64,000 nucleotides of DNA. Origin: Xanthomonas bonasiae (GTDB taxonomy: Bacteria > Pseudomonadota > Gammaproteobacteria > Xanthomonadales > Xanthomonadaceae). Location: NCBI RefSeq assembly GCF_017163705.1, contig NZ_JAFIWB010000005.1:167474-231473 (forward strand). The letters are read 5' to 3'. Below are positions 1 through 11,211 of this stretch, in pieces. A program made the translations under genes and the position numbers. Each line of letters starts with the position of its first letter. The first letter of the stretch is position 1. The notes under the pieces are model-generated. The model saw only the letters and a program-made list of their open reading frames with translations. It had not been told where the DNA came from and ran no database searches.

Positions 1-1650
1 CAGGCGCCGTTCCAACCCGAGGAAGTGAGCTTCTTCGGCGTGCCGGGCTACGACGACAAGGTCGCCGACCTGGGGCCGGACAATGCCCGCCGCTATCGCG
101 ACGCGATCGGCAAGGCCCGGCGCGCGCTGCAGGAGAAGCTGGAGGTCGAGCGCGATCCCAACGTGCGCCAGGACCTGGCGATCATGATCCATGCCGCCGA
201 CCAGGCCGCCGAAGGCAGCGCGTTGAACGAACGCCTGCTGCTGCCGTGGCAGGATGCGCCGCAGATGGTGTTCGGCGGCCTCAACAATCTGCTGTCCGAA
301 CAGGTGCCGGCGGCGCGCCGGGCCAAGGCGCTGGACCGGCTGCAGCGCTATGTCGGCCTGGCGCCCGGCAGCACCTCCTCGCTCGTGCTGGCGCGCCAGC
401 GCTACGAGGAAAAGCTGGCCAACGGCGCGCTGCTGCCGCCGACCCGACGCGAGGTCGAGCAGGCCTTGAGCAACGTCGACACCTACGCCAAGGGCATTCG
501 CGAACTGTTCGCGACCTACAAGATCGACGGCGCCGAACCGGCGCTGGCGGCGATGGACAAACAGTTCAAGGACTACGCCGCTTGGACGCGCAAGGTGGTG
601 CTGCCGAAGGCGCGCGAGGACGCGCGCCTGCCGCCGGAACTGTATGCCTTCCAGCTCAAGCAGGTCGGCATCGACATCGCGCCGCAACTGTTGATGCAGC
701 GCGCACAACTGGAATTCATGGAGACCCGCGCGGCGATGCAGCAGCTGGCGCCGCTGGTGGCCAAGGCCAAGGGCCTGAAGGTCGACAATCCCGGCGACTA
801 CCGTGCGGTGATCCGCGCGCTCAAGCGCGACACCATCGCCAACGACCAGCTGGAAACCCATTACCGCGACGTCATCGCGCAGATCGATCCGATCATCCGC
901 CAGCAGCGCATCGTCGATGTGCCGCAGCGGCCCATGCAGATGCGGCTGGGCTCGGCGGCCGAGAGCGCGGCGCAGCCGGCGCCGCATTTCCGTCCGGCGC
1001 CGCTGGTCGGCAACACCGGCGAGCAGGGCACCTTCGTGCTGCCGCTGGGCAATCCGGATACCGCCGGCAAGGGCGAGCACTACGACGACTTCAACTTCGG
1101 CTCGGCGGCGTGGACGCTGAGCGCGCACGAGGGCCGGCCCGGCCACGAGCTGCAGTTCACCGCGATGGTCGAGCGCGGCGTCTCGCTGGCGCGCAGCATG
1201 TTCGCGTTCAATTCGGTGAACGTCGAAGGTTGGGCGCTGTACGCCGAGGCCGAAATGGTGCCGTACGAACCGCTGGACGGGCAGCTGATCGCGCTGCAGT
1301 TCCGCCTGCTGCGCGCCGCGCGCGCCATGCTCGACCCGATGCTCAACCTGGGCCTGACCGACCGCGAACGCGCCCGCCTGGTGCTGGAGAACGACGTCGG
1401 CCTGTCGCCGGCGATGGCGCGGCAGGAACTGGACCGCTACATGATGCGCGCGCCCGGCCAGGCCGGCAGTTATTTCTACGGCTACAGCCGCATCATGGAA
1501 CTGCGCATGCGCACCGAACTGGCGCTGGGCGCGAAGTTCGACCGTCTGAAGTTCAACAACTTCCTGCTGGACCAGGGCCTGCTGCCGCCGGATCAGTTGC
1601 AGGCCGCGGTGGAAACCCAGTTCATCGCCGACAGTGCCGGCAAGCCCTAA
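1..1650 (+). CDS. DUF885 family protein, C-terminal part
   Basis: The frame is open from base 1, so the true start lies upstream; 549 residues are visible and the gene ends with TAA. The segment encoded around 1126-1155 reads HEGRPGHELQ, matching the HExxPGH zinc-binding pattern of DUF885 proteins, which are putative exported metallopeptidases of unknown substrate. Many members carry an export signal, which would lie in the missing N-terminus. The rest is mostly helical and rich in Ala, Arg and Leu. The gene stands alone, facing the small secreted protein gene on its right. The family call is fairly sure; the enzymatic role is known only by family analogy. Confidence 0.85.
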   Translation, partial: QAPFQPEEVSFFGVPGYDDKVADLGPDNARRYRDAIGKARRALQEKLEVERDPNVRQDLAIMIHAADQAAEGSALNERLLLPWQDAPQMVFGGLNNLLSEQVPAARRAKALDRLQRYVGLAPGSTSSLVLARQRYEEKLANGALLPPTRREVEQALSNVDTYAKGIRELFATYKIDGAEPALAAMDKQFKDYAAWTRKVVLPKAREDARLPPELYAFQLKQVGIDIAPQLLMQRAQLEFMETRAAMQQLAPLVAKAKGLKVDNPGDYRAVIRALKRDTIANDQLETHYRDVIAQIDPIIRQQRIVDVPQRPMQMRLGSAAESAAQPAPHFRPAPLVGNTGEQGTFVLPLGNPDTAGKGEHYDDFNFGSAAWTLSAHEGRPGHELQFTAMVERGVSLARSMFAFNSVNVEGWALYAEAEMVPYEPLDGQLIALQFRLLRAARAMLDPMLNLGLTDRERARLVLENDVGLSPAMARQELDRYMMRAPGQAGSYFYGYSRIMELRMRTELALGAKFDRLKFNNFLLDQGLLPPDQLQAAVETQFIADSAGKP

Positions 1651-1725
1651 GCCCCTGATATTGGCGCTCGGAACGGCCCAGCAGCGGACGCGCGCAACGT
1701 GCCCGCTTCGCGGGCCGGAGGCGAC

Positions 1726-2079
1726 TCAATGTTTGAAGGGAACCAACTCGGGCGGCTTGGCACCTTTCCACTGCCCTTGTTTCAACGCCCCCGGACAGAT
1801 GCTCACGTATTGGGCGAGCGCTGCAATGGCTGTCGGCGTCCATCCTACGCAATGATTTGTCGTCACCGGTGTCGGATAGGGACAATACGGCGAGACTGGC
1901 TCCCATGAGCCAGAGATGGGATCCACCGGCTTCCAATTGTAGTCGGGTATGTCGCAGCCTTTCGAGCAGAACAGGAAAGGGTCGTCCATGCGGCAGACCA
2001 ACTGCACGTGAGGCGTCGAGGCAGTCGCGCTGGTCTGCAGCCCAATCGCGCCGACCAATATCCATATCCAACGTTTCAT
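1726..2079 (-). CDS. Secreted cysteine-containing hypothetical protein
   Basis: I do not recognise a family for this 117-residue protein. It begins MKRWIWILVGAIGLQTSATA, a typical signal peptide with probable cleavage after an Ala near residue 20. The mature part has five cysteines (VQLVC, LFCSKGCD, SPYCPYP, NHCVG, SICPG, six counting both in the CSKGC pair) and many Pro and Trp, suggesting a small disulfide-bonded periplasmic or secreted protein. The start six codons downstream of the longest possible one is chosen because the signal peptide begins there. GC content is lower than in neighbouring genes, which may point to transfer. It converges with the DUF885 gene. Confidence 0.6.
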   Translation of the reverse strand: MKRWIWILVGAIGLQTSATASTPHVQLVCRMDDPFLFCSKGCDIPDYNWKPVDPISGSWEPVSPYCPYPTPVTTNHCVGWTPTAIAALAQYVSICPGALKQGQWKGAKPPELVPFKH

Positions 2080-2410
2080 AACGATTCCTTCTGTCAATGA
2101 CGGTTTGTACCGTGCGCTCAGGCTAACGAGCTGCCATTACCTTTGCGGGTCCCAACCCGCAGGCCTGACAGGTCTCCGCAATGCACGCGGTCCGAAGAAT
2201 ACTATAATCCGGCCAATAACTTACAAGGGTTGTCGGGCGAGGGCCGCCTGTGCCTCGGCCGCTTCGCCGCCCCAGGGGAGCGGCTGAAGCCGTGCGTCGG
2301 AGCTGGGTCGACGTTGGTCGGTCTCCGACCTTTGCCGGCCGATTGTCGAGGCGAACGGCGCTCCGGAAGCAAAAGCCGCGCCTGGTTGCACTGCCACGCC
2401 ATGCTCAGCG
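2080..2410. other. Gene-free stretch
   Basis: About 330 bases without a convincing gene. The longest open frames have no family features and are GC-driven. A 7-bp stem, TGCGGGT pairing with ACCCGCA, lies near 2142-2161 but has no T-run to make it a terminator. A short AT-rich patch around 2200-2225 could hold the promoter of the leftward gene, but I cannot assign boxes. Confidence 0.5.
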
Positions 2411-4506
<2,096 letters not shown>

Positions 4507-4571
4507 GGCGCGATGCGACGCGGTGCGCCGCTCGCCTCGGCAGCGCGTGTCGGCACCGCCCGCGATGGCGT

Positions 4572-5240
4572 TCAGACCAGCGTGGGTGCGGCCATCCATG
4601 GGAACGCACGGTAGCCACGTACCTGCAGCGGCACACCGATCGTACTGAAGTCGGAGGCGAGCGTGCTGGCGCGCCTGCGGTCCAGCCGTTCGCCCAGCAG
4701 CAGCGGCAGCGCGCGGCACCGGGGCAGGGCCTGGCCCAAGGGAATCTGCAGTTGCGCGGCCACCCGGCGCGCGACGTCCTTCAGGTGCGCCGGCGGGCAC
4801 GTCGTCAGGACCAGATCGAACGAGGCGAAGATGCCCGGACCCACGCCGAGCGCCAGGGCGATGTCCCGTTCGGCCTCGGGCGCTGTACCCAGGGAATCGT
4901 CGACGCCCTCCACCTGCGCAAAGGCGTCGTATTGGAGATAGTGCTCCAGCGCGCGGGCGTAGTCGTCCAGCGTGGACAGCGGCCGCTGGCGTTTCTGTAC
5001 GTCGAGTACATCGGCGAACGTGGCCGCCTCGAGGAACTCGGACAGGCCGAGCGTACGCGCTGCCGCCTGCAGATCGTCCTCGTCATCGCAGCCGTCGTCG
5101 CTGGGCGCCAACCAGAACTGCGCGCCCAGCACGCTTGCGTCCGTCGCGTGAACCCAGCCGCAGCGCTCCCACACCGCGCGGTCGTCGTTGCATGCAGCGA
5201 AAGCTTCCAGCGTCTGGCGGAGGTCGAACAGTTCGATCAT
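4572..5240 (-). CDS. Hypothetical protein, 222 residues
   Basis: I do not recognise the family. The protein is soluble with no signal peptide or membrane segment and is acidic in its first half (a DDGCDDEDD run near residue 50). It starts MIELFDLRQTLEAFAACN and ends with a basic, proline-containing tail. Codon use matches the neighbouring chromosome, so it is probably a long-resident gene. It is convergent with hemB and about 90 bases from the next minus-strand gene. Confidence 0.6.
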   Translation of the reverse strand: MIELFDLRQTLEAFAACNDDRAVWERCGWVHATDASVLGAQFWLAPSDDGCDDEDDLQAAARTLGLSEFLEAATFADVLDVQKRQRPLSTLDDYARALEHYLQYDAFAQVEGVDDSLGTAPEAERDIALALGVGPGIFASFDLVLTTCPPAHLKDVARRVAAQLQIPLGQALPRCRALPLLLGERLDRRRASTLASDFSTIGVPLQVRGYRAFPWMAAPTLV

Positions 5241-5331
5241 GGGGGAGGTGCGGGCAATGCCGGGCGGCGCAGTCTAGCGGGACCTGCCGCGAGCCCGGCG
5301 CGATACGTTACTTTCCCGGTGCCACGCGGGG

Positions 5332-6354
5332 TCATGACGCGCTGTGCGGAGAACCTGCCTGCGCCAAGGCCGGTCCGGTTGCCGCTGCCGGCAGGCAGCC
5401 CAACCCGAGCAGCGTCGCCTCCACCGCCTCGTCCAGCGGCGTGTGCGGCTCTTCGCCGAGCGTCTGTAGCAGGCGCGTATTGCGCATGCGCAGCGGATGG
5501 CGCCACAGCGGGCGCATCTCGCGCAGTTCGCGCGCCAGCGGCCAGAAGGGCATGGCCAGGGTCAGCAGCCACCACGGGAAGCGGCGGGTCCGTGGTGGCG
5601 CCATGCCGTGGCGGTGCAGCGCGCGTGCGATCGCCGCCGCCATTTGCGTGCCGTCGGCGTCCCAGTGTCCGTCCATGTGCAGCCGCGCGAACGCCGGCAG
5701 CGTAGCGCGCTGCTCCAGCAGGCGCAGCATGGTCCGCGCCACGTCCGGCACGTACGCCCATTGATGGCCGACGCCGGGATCGCCCGGCAGCGTCACGCTG
5801 GCGATCGGCTGCCCCGCTTTCACCAATCCCTGCGCGAACCAGCTGTTGCCCACGCGTGGGCCGAAGAAGTCGCCGGCGCGCACCACGATGACCCGCGCAC
5901 CGTGCGCGGTCGAAGCCTGCAGGCGCCGCTCCAGCTCGACCCGGATCGCGCCCTTGCGCGTGGCCGGGGTCTGCGCGGCGTCTTCGTCCGGCGCCGGGTA
6001 GGCATCGAGGCCGTAGTTGTAGACCGTGCCCGGCAGCACGATGGTCGCGCCCTCGGCGCAGGCCGCGGCGATCGTGTTGTCGATCATCGGCAGCACCAGC
6101 TCGGCCCAGCGCCGGTAGCCGGGCGGATTGACCGCATGCACGATCGCCGCGCAGCCGCGCGCCGCCTGCAGCACGTCCTCGCGGCGCATCGCGTCGCCGC
6201 GCAGCCAGTGGATGCCGTCGCGGGTTTCGCTGGCGGCCGCGAGTCCGCGTTGCAGGGCGCGCACCTGCCAGCCGGCGTCGCGCAGCTGGCGCGCCAGTTC
6301 GCCGCCGATGCCGCCGCTGGCGCCCAGGACCAGGGCGGTGGATGTCGTTGTCAT
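5332..6354 (-). CDS. NAD(P)-dependent epimerase/dehydratase-type oxidoreductase
   Basis: A 340-residue extended-SDR-like protein. The N-terminus carries the Rossmann motif LVLGASGGIGGELARQL (GxxGxxG) at about residues 9-25, followed by a strand and Arg-rich turn suiting NADP. The middle has a DFFGPRVGNSWF segment typical of atypical SDRs. Substrate is unknown. It is transcribed divergently from the LysR-type regulator on its right with 93 bases between, so that regulator probably controls it. A palindrome overlapping the regulator start is a candidate operator. Confidence 0.85.
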   Translation of the reverse strand: MTTTSTALVLGASGGIGGELARQLRDAGWQVRALQRGLAAASETRDGIHWLRGDAMRREDVLQAARGCAAIVHAVNPPGYRRWAELVLPMIDNTIAAACAEGATIVLPGTVYNYGLDAYPAPDEDAAQTPATRKGAIRVELERRLQASTAHGARVIVVRAGDFFGPRVGNSWFAQGLVKAGQPIASVTLPGDPGVGHQWAYVPDVARTMLRLLEQRATLPAFARLHMDGHWDADGTQMAAAIARALHRHGMAPPRTRRFPWWLLTLAMPFWPLARELREMRPLWRHPLRMRNTRLLQTLGEEPHTPLDEAVEATLLGLGCLPAAATGPALAQAGSPHSAS

Positions 6355-6435
6355 GCGGGGACTCCGTTGCGGGGAATGCGAGCAGTGTGATCACCGCCGC
6401 ATAGCGAAGGAATTGGCGAATATCGGCCATCGGCT

Positions 6436-6449
6436 ATACATTTATGTAT
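6436..6449. promoter_or_regulatory. Palindrome at the LysR-type regulator start
   Basis: ATACAT-TT-ATGTAT is a perfect 6-bp dyad ending on the first bases of the regulator ATG, in the gap between divergent SDR and LysR genes. Its place suits autorepression or control of the SDR gene by the regulator. No experimental support can be drawn from the sequence alone. Confidence 0.4.
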
Positions 6450-7335
6450 GGACAACGCCATCGGTTGGGAGCTGTATCGGTCTTTCCTCGCGGTGCTGGA
6501 GGAGGGCTCGTTGTCCGCGGCGGCACGTGCGCTGGACCTGACCCAGCCCACCGTGGGCCGGCATGTGGCGGCGCTGGAGAAGGCGCTGGCGGTGCCGTTG
6601 TTCGTGCGCTCGCAGAGCGGATTGCTGCCGACCGACGCGGCCCTGGCGCTGCGCGGCCATGCGCAGGCCATGCGCAGCATCGCCGCGTCGCTGCAGCGCG
6701 CGGCCGGCCGCCACGGCGAAGCGGTGCAGGGCACGGTGCGGATCTCCGCCAGCGAGGTGATCGGCGCGGAAGTGTTGCCGCCGGTCTTGGCCGGCTTGCG
6801 CCGCGCGCATCCGCAGCTGCGGCTGGAACTGGTACTGAGCAACCGCGTGCAGGACCTGCTGCACCGCGAAGCCGATGTGGCGGTACGCATGACCCGGCCG
6901 CAACAGGATCCGCTCATCGCCCGCCGCATCGGCGAGATCGCGATCGGCCTGTACGCCGATCGCGACTACCTGGCACGGCATGGCACGCCGCAAGACCTGG
7001 ACGAACTCGGGCAGCACGCACTGGTCGGCTTCGATGCGGAGACGCCGTTCCTGCGCGCCGCGCGCGCCGGGCTGCCGCAGTGGCGCCGCGAGGCGTTCGC
7101 GCTGCGTGCCGACAGCGACCTGGCGCAGCTGGCCTTGATCCGCGCCGGCTGCGGCATCGGCTTCTTCCAGGCGGCCCTGGCCCGGCGCACGCCGAGCCTG
7201 CTGCCGGTGCTGCCGCAGCAGGTGCGGCTGGGCCTGGAGACCTGGATCACCATGCACCAGGACCTGCGCGGCAGCGCGGCCTGCAGCGCCGTGTTCGCGG
7301 CGCTGGTGGAAGCGATGACCGCGCACGTGGCCTGA
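6448..7335 (+). CDS. LysR-type transcriptional regulator
   Basis: A 295-residue LTTR of normal length. Residues 5-63 form the winged helix-turn-helix (SFLAVLEEGSLSAAARALDL, then TQPTVGRHVAALEKAL). The remainder is the periplasmic-binding-protein-like effector domain, beginning near GTVRISASEVIGAEVLPPVL. It is divergent from the neighbouring SDR gene and most likely regulates it; the effector is unknown. Confidence 0.93.
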   Translation: MDNAIGWELYRSFLAVLEEGSLSAAARALDLTQPTVGRHVAALEKALAVPLFVRSQSGLLPTDAALALRGHAQAMRSIAASLQRAAGRHGEAVQGTVRISASEVIGAEVLPPVLAGLRRAHPQLRLELVLSNRVQDLLHREADVAVRMTRPQQDPLIARRIGEIAIGLYADRDYLARHGTPQDLDELGQHALVGFDAETPFLRAARAGLPQWRREAFALRADSDLAQLALIRAGCGIGFFQAALARRTPSLLPVLPQQVRLGLETWITMHQDLRGSAACSAVFAALVEAMTAHVA

Positions 7336-7486
7336 GCGACGCGCGCGGCGATTCGCTGGTGATTCGATGGGCGAGCCGCCTGTCTGCGGAAATGCGGTCT
7401 GCGCGTGCGAATGCATCTGCAGACCGCCTTCGCAGCGCTACATGCAACTACGGCATCGACACAGTCTCAGTAGGCCGATGCGGCTA

Positions 7487-7517
7487 CGAATCCCGAATCC
7501 CGAATCCCCAATCCCGG
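7487..7517. repeat. Short GAATCCC-type intergenic tandem repeat
   Basis: Three tandem variants of CGAATCCC followed by CCAATCCCGG sit between the LysR gene and the nuclease gene. The same element recurs in both orientations at about 62,883-62,915 and 63,003-63,036. Runs of this kind are common between genes in Xanthomonas. Confidence 0.7.
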
Positions 7518-7520
7518 CTT

Positions 7521-8273
7521 TCAAGGCATCGTCAACGCGATCGGCGTGGACTTCATCGCCGCGGAGATCGACGGGAACGGGTCGACGCTGGCCATGGTGA
7601 TCACGTCGTCGATCGACACCACATCGCAGGTGATGCTGTCGTCGTTCACGCACAGGTACGCGGCCGCGCCCACGCCCGGCTCGTACACTGCCTTCCACAC
7701 GTAGTCCGCTACTTCCACCTTGTCGGTGCCGATGGTCGTCACGTTGTCGTCGAAGGCCGGGCCGGTGACCACGTAGATCTCGCCGCGCTGCTTGGCCAGC
7801 TGCCGCACCTGCTCTTCGATCCGCGCCCATTCGCCGGTGTTGAGTTTGTGGTCCTGCGGGACCACGTTGGCCATCGAGAAGGTCTCCTTCTCCGAGCTCT
7901 CGGTCGAGGCGTCGCCGGCCGGAGTCATGTGGCCGCGGTCGAACCCGGTATTGGTGTAGTCCGAGCTCTTGGAGCGGTCGGCGGCGGGAATGGCGGTTTC
8001 CTCGTGGAACGAGCCGACCCGGCCGATCGCCTCGGCGCCGGCGACCTGCTGGTCGGTCAGGTGCTCGGCCGAGTACAGCGGGCCCTTGGTCACGCCCGAG
8101 GCCAGGATCGCGTATTCGGTGTGGCAGACCTCGGTGGTGCGGGCGGTCAGCGAGGCATCCACGCTCGGCGGTTTGCCGCCTGCGTACAGCGTGGCGCAAC
8201 TGGTGGCGGCCATCGCCGTTTGGGCCGTGAACAACGCAAGCAGAACCAGACAACCGCGCAGGGAGAAGGACAT
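7521..8273 (-). CDS. Secreted DNA/RNA non-specific endonuclease (NucA/EndA type)
   Basis: A 250-residue protein starting MSFSLRGCLVLLALFTAQTA, a signal peptide, so it acts outside the cytoplasm. It carries the beta-beta-alpha-metal signature FDRGHMTPAGD (catalytic His of DRGH) near residue 115, followed by the family segment MANVVPQDHKLNTGEWARIE with the metal-binding Asn. Family members hydrolyse DNA and RNA without sequence preference, using Mg. The start is the Met that opens the signal peptide. A role in nutrient scavenging or removal of extracellular DNA is inferred. Confidence 0.92.
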   Translation of the reverse strand: MSFSLRGCLVLLALFTAQTAMAATSCATLYAGGKPPSVDASLTARTTEVCHTEYAILASGVTKGPLYSAEHLTDQQVAGAEAIGRVGSFHEETAIPAADRSKSSDYTNTGFDRGHMTPAGDASTESSEKETFSMANVVPQDHKLNTGEWARIEEQVRQLAKQRGEIYVVTGPAFDDNVTTIGTDKVEVADYVWKAVYEPGVGAAAYLCVNDDSITCDVVSIDDVITMASVDPFPSISAAMKSTPIALTMP

Positions 8274-8416
8274 CGCGTACCTCGCTAGCCAAGGGGGAGT
8301 GAAGAAACTGGCGAGGCGCGATGTCGTTACGGTGACTGTTGGATGTGTCGCGCATGGCAAACGCGTTGCCGGTCACGTTTGCGGGTAGACGACGCGGGCC
8401 GGCTCGAGGCGGATCC

Positions 8417-8435
8417 GATAAGCGTTCTCATTTAC
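8417..8435. promoter_or_regulatory. Putative Fur box
   Basis: GATAAGCGTTCTCATTTAC ends two bases before the ATG of the PepSY-flavoreductase gene. It agrees with the 19-bp consensus GATAATGATAATCATTATC at 12 positions, including both outer arms. Because the site touches the start codon, Fur binding would block expression when iron is plentiful. Confidence 0.6.
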
Positions 8436-8436
8436 A

Positions 8437-10974
8437 ATGCGCGGCCGCCTTCCGAACGTGTCCCGCGCCTTGACCAAGAAGCTGTTGTTCCAGCTGCACT
8501 GGCTGTTCGGCATCAGCGCCGGGCTGGTGCTGTCGGTGATGGGCCTGAGCGGGGCCACGCTGGCGTTCGAGGACGAGATCGTGCGCTGGGCCAACCCGCC
8601 GCTGGCCGAGGCGGCCGCGCGCCATGCAGCCGGCGAGTCGCCGTTGCCGCTGGCCGAGCTGGCGCGGCGTCTGGACCTGGGCGGCACGCACCGCACCACG
8701 CGCATGTTGATCGACCCCACCGGCACGCGTCCGTCCAACGTGCGCCTGGCCGGCCGCGACGGCGGACGCCTGTACTTCGATCCCTATACCGGACGCACGG
8801 TGGCGGAGCCGCGGCTGACCGGCTTCTTCGCCTTCGTCGAGAACCTGCATCGGCGCCTGGCCGCCGGCGAACGCGGCAAGGCGGTCACCGGCGCCTGCGC
8901 GATCGCGCTGCTCTTCTTCTGTCTGTCCGGGCTGTACCTGCGCTGGCCGCGGCAGTGGTGGAGCTGGCGCGCGTGGTGGGTGGTGGAATGGAAGCGGCAG
9001 GGCCGCAGTTTCCTGTGGAGCCTGCATTCGGTGATCGGCACCTGGTGCCTGGCGATCTACCTGTCGATCGCACTGACCGGGCTGTACTGGTCCTACGACT
9101 GGTACCGGCAAGGGCTGGTGGCGGTGCTCGGCGGCGAACGCGCGGACAACGAGGGCGGCGGCCGCGGCGGCAAGCCGCCGGCGGTGGACTATGCGCGGCT
9201 GCAGGCCACGCTCGCGGCGCTGCCGGACGTGCGCCGCGCCTATCTGGACCTGCGCCTGCCCAGTCGTCCCGGGCAGCCGCTCATCGCACGCTACCTGGCC
9301 GCCGATCCGGTGCACAGCCGGGCCTTCGACGGCCTGGAGATCGATCCGCGCAGCGGCCGCATCCTGCGCCGCCTGGACTACCGGCAGCAGCCGCTGGGCC
9401 GGCAATTGCTGAGCAGCGTGTTCGCCCTGCACACCGGCAGCTTCTTCGGCCTGGCCGGGCGCGTGGTGGTGATGCTGGCGAGCCTGTGCATGTCCCTGTT
9501 CTTCGTCACCGGCTGGCTGTTGTACCTGGACCGGCGACGCAAGAAGCGCGCGTTGCACACGGCGCGGCGCGATCTGGCGTCGCCCGTGCAGGACGCCGCC
9601 GAGCCGTGGCTGGTGGGGTTCGCCAGCCAGAGCGGATTCGCCGAACGGCTGGCCTGGCAGGCCGCCGGCCAGCTGCAGGCGGCCGGCGTGCCGGTGCAGG
9701 TGCAGTCGCTGGCGCAGCTGGATGCGGCGCAGTTGCGCGGTGCGCGGCGCGCGCTGTTCGTGGTCAGCACCTTCGGCGACGGCGAGGCGCCGGACCCGGC
9801 GCGCGCCTTCGAGAAGAAGGTGCTGCGCCAGGCGCAGGCGCTGCCCGACCTCGGCTATGCGCTGTTGGCGCTGGGCGATCGTCAGTACGCGCGTTTCTGC
9901 GGGTTCTCGCGCCGGCTGGAGCAGTGGCTGGCCGCGCAGGGCGCGCAGGCGCTGTTCCCGGCGGTGGAGGTGGACAACGCCGATCCGCAGGCGCTGGCGC
10001 AGTGGCAGCGGCAGCTGTCCGCGGTCACCGGTGTGGCGGACGCGGCGCCGGAGTTGCAGGCGCCGCCGGCGCTGGAGTGGCGCCTGGCCGGACGCACCCT
10101 GCTCAACCCCGGCAGTGCCGGCGCGCCGGTGTGGCGCATCGATCTGGCGCTACCGGCACAGGCGCAGTGGCAGGCGGGCGACATCCTGGAAGTGCAGCCG
10201 TGTCACGCCGCGGATGCCGTGCTCGCCTGGCTGGCCGCGCATGGCCTGGCAGCGGACACGCCGCTGCGCGCCGCTGGCGTGCCGCTGCCGTTGCAGGCGG
10301 CGCTGGCCGATCGCGAACTGGCGCCGCCCGGGGACGCGCACGATCTGCAGGCCTGGCTGGATGCGCTGCCGCAGCTGCCGCTGCGCGAATACTCGATCGC
10401 CTCGGTGCCGGCCGACGGCCTGCTGCAACTGGTGGTGCGCCTGACCCGACGCGACGACGGCAGCGCCGGCCTGGGCTCGGGTTGGCTGTGCCTGCACGCG
10501 CCGCTCGGTACCGCGGTGCAGGCGCGGGTGCGCGCCAACCCCGGTTTCCGCCGACACGGCGCCGCCCCCTTGCTGCTGATCGGCAACGGCACCGGCATCG
10601 CCGGCCTGCGCAGCCTGCTGCGCGAAGCCGAGCAGGCCGGTGTGCATGGGCACTGGCTGCTGTTCGGCGAACGCAATGCCGCGCACGACGCGCTGTTCGG
10701 TGCGGAATTGCAGGCATGGCGGGACAGCGGCCACCTGCAGCGGCTGGACCTGGCGTTCTCGCGCGACCAGCCGGGCAAGCTCTACGTGCAGGATCGCCTG
10801 CGCGACGCCTCCGACGAAGTGCGCGCCTGGCTCGCGCGCGGCGCCACGCTGCACGTCTGCGGCAGCCTGGACAGCATGGCCCGCGGCGTGGACGCGGCCT
10901 TGCGCGAGATCCTGGGCGAGGATGCGCTGGATGCGCTCAGCGCGGATGGGCGGTATCGGCGCGATGTGTATTGA
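8437..10974 (+). CDS. PepSY membrane domain fused to flavodoxin and ferredoxin-reductase-like domains
   Basis: An 845-residue fusion, usually annotated as a sulfite-reductase-type flavoprotein. Residues 1-360 are a PepSY-associated membrane part with four segments (LLFQLHWLFGISAGLVLSVM; ALLFFCLSGLYLRWP; WCLAIYLSIALTGLYW; VVMLASLCMSLFFVTGWLLY). Residues about 388-530 are a flavodoxin-like FMN domain (VVSTFGDGEAPDP, ALLALGDRQYARFC). The rest is an FAD/NADPH unit with REYSIAS, LLLIGNGTGIAGLRSLL and LHVCGSLDSMARGVD. It should move electrons from NADPH to the membrane or periplasm, plausibly for ferric-siderophore reduction given the Fur box upstream. The iron role is inference. Confidence 0.88.
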   Translation: MRGRLPNVSRALTKKLLFQLHWLFGISAGLVLSVMGLSGATLAFEDEIVRWANPPLAEAAARHAAGESPLPLAELARRLDLGGTHRTTRMLIDPTGTRPSNVRLAGRDGGRLYFDPYTGRTVAEPRLTGFFAFVENLHRRLAAGERGKAVTGACAIALLFFCLSGLYLRWPRQWWSWRAWWVVEWKRQGRSFLWSLHSVIGTWCLAIYLSIALTGLYWSYDWYRQGLVAVLGGERADNEGGGRGGKPPAVDYARLQATLAALPDVRRAYLDLRLPSRPGQPLIARYLAADPVHSRAFDGLEIDPRSGRILRRLDYRQQPLGRQLLSSVFALHTGSFFGLAGRVVVMLASLCMSLFFVTGWLLYLDRRRKKRALHTARRDLASPVQDAAEPWLVGFASQSGFAERLAWQAAGQLQAAGVPVQVQSLAQLDAAQLRGARRALFVVSTFGDGEAPDPARAFEKKVLRQAQALPDLGYALLALGDRQYARFCGFSRRLEQWLAAQGAQALFPAVEVDNADPQALAQWQRQLSAVTGVADAAPELQAPPALEWRLAGRTLLNPGSAGAPVWRIDLALPAQAQWQAGDILEVQPCHAADAVLAWLAAHGLAADTPLRAAGVPLPLQAALADRELAPPGDAHDLQAWLDALPQLPLREYSIASVPADGLLQLVVRLTRRDDGSAGLGSGWLCLHAPLGTAVQARVRANPGFRRHGAAPLLLIGNGTGIAGLRSLLREAEQAGVHGHWLLFGERNAAHDALFGAELQAWRDSGHLQRLDLAFSRDQPGKLYVQDRLRDASDEVRAWLARGATLHVCGSLDSMARGVDAALREILGEDALDALSADGRYRRDVY

Positions 10975-11054
10975 GGTCTGAGGCAGGTGGAGCGGTTCGG
11001 GGGAGTGCTCGGCCCCGGATCGAATTCGGTGGCGTTGTCTCCACCGCTGCGTCT

Positions 11055-11127
11055 GTCGCGGCTGAAGCCGCTCCTACAAAAAGCCGCGCGCCTCCGTTGC
11101 CTTTGTAGGAGCGGCTTCAGCCGCGAC
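11055..11127. repeat. REP-like inverted pair
   Basis: Two 25-base arms, GTCGCGGCTGAAGCCGCTCC plus five bases and its exact reverse complement, flank a 23-base spacer. The element sits between convergent genes, the usual place for REP doublets in Xanthomonas and Stenotrophomonas. In RNA it would form a long hairpin and could act as a bidirectional transcript end. Confidence 0.8.
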
Positions 11128-11211
11128 CAACTGCATCAGCGATCGCGTGGAAACGGAGATGCAGCAACCGGCCTGCGGCACGCGGACGTTTCGCCAGCGA
11201 AGCCGTCGCCG

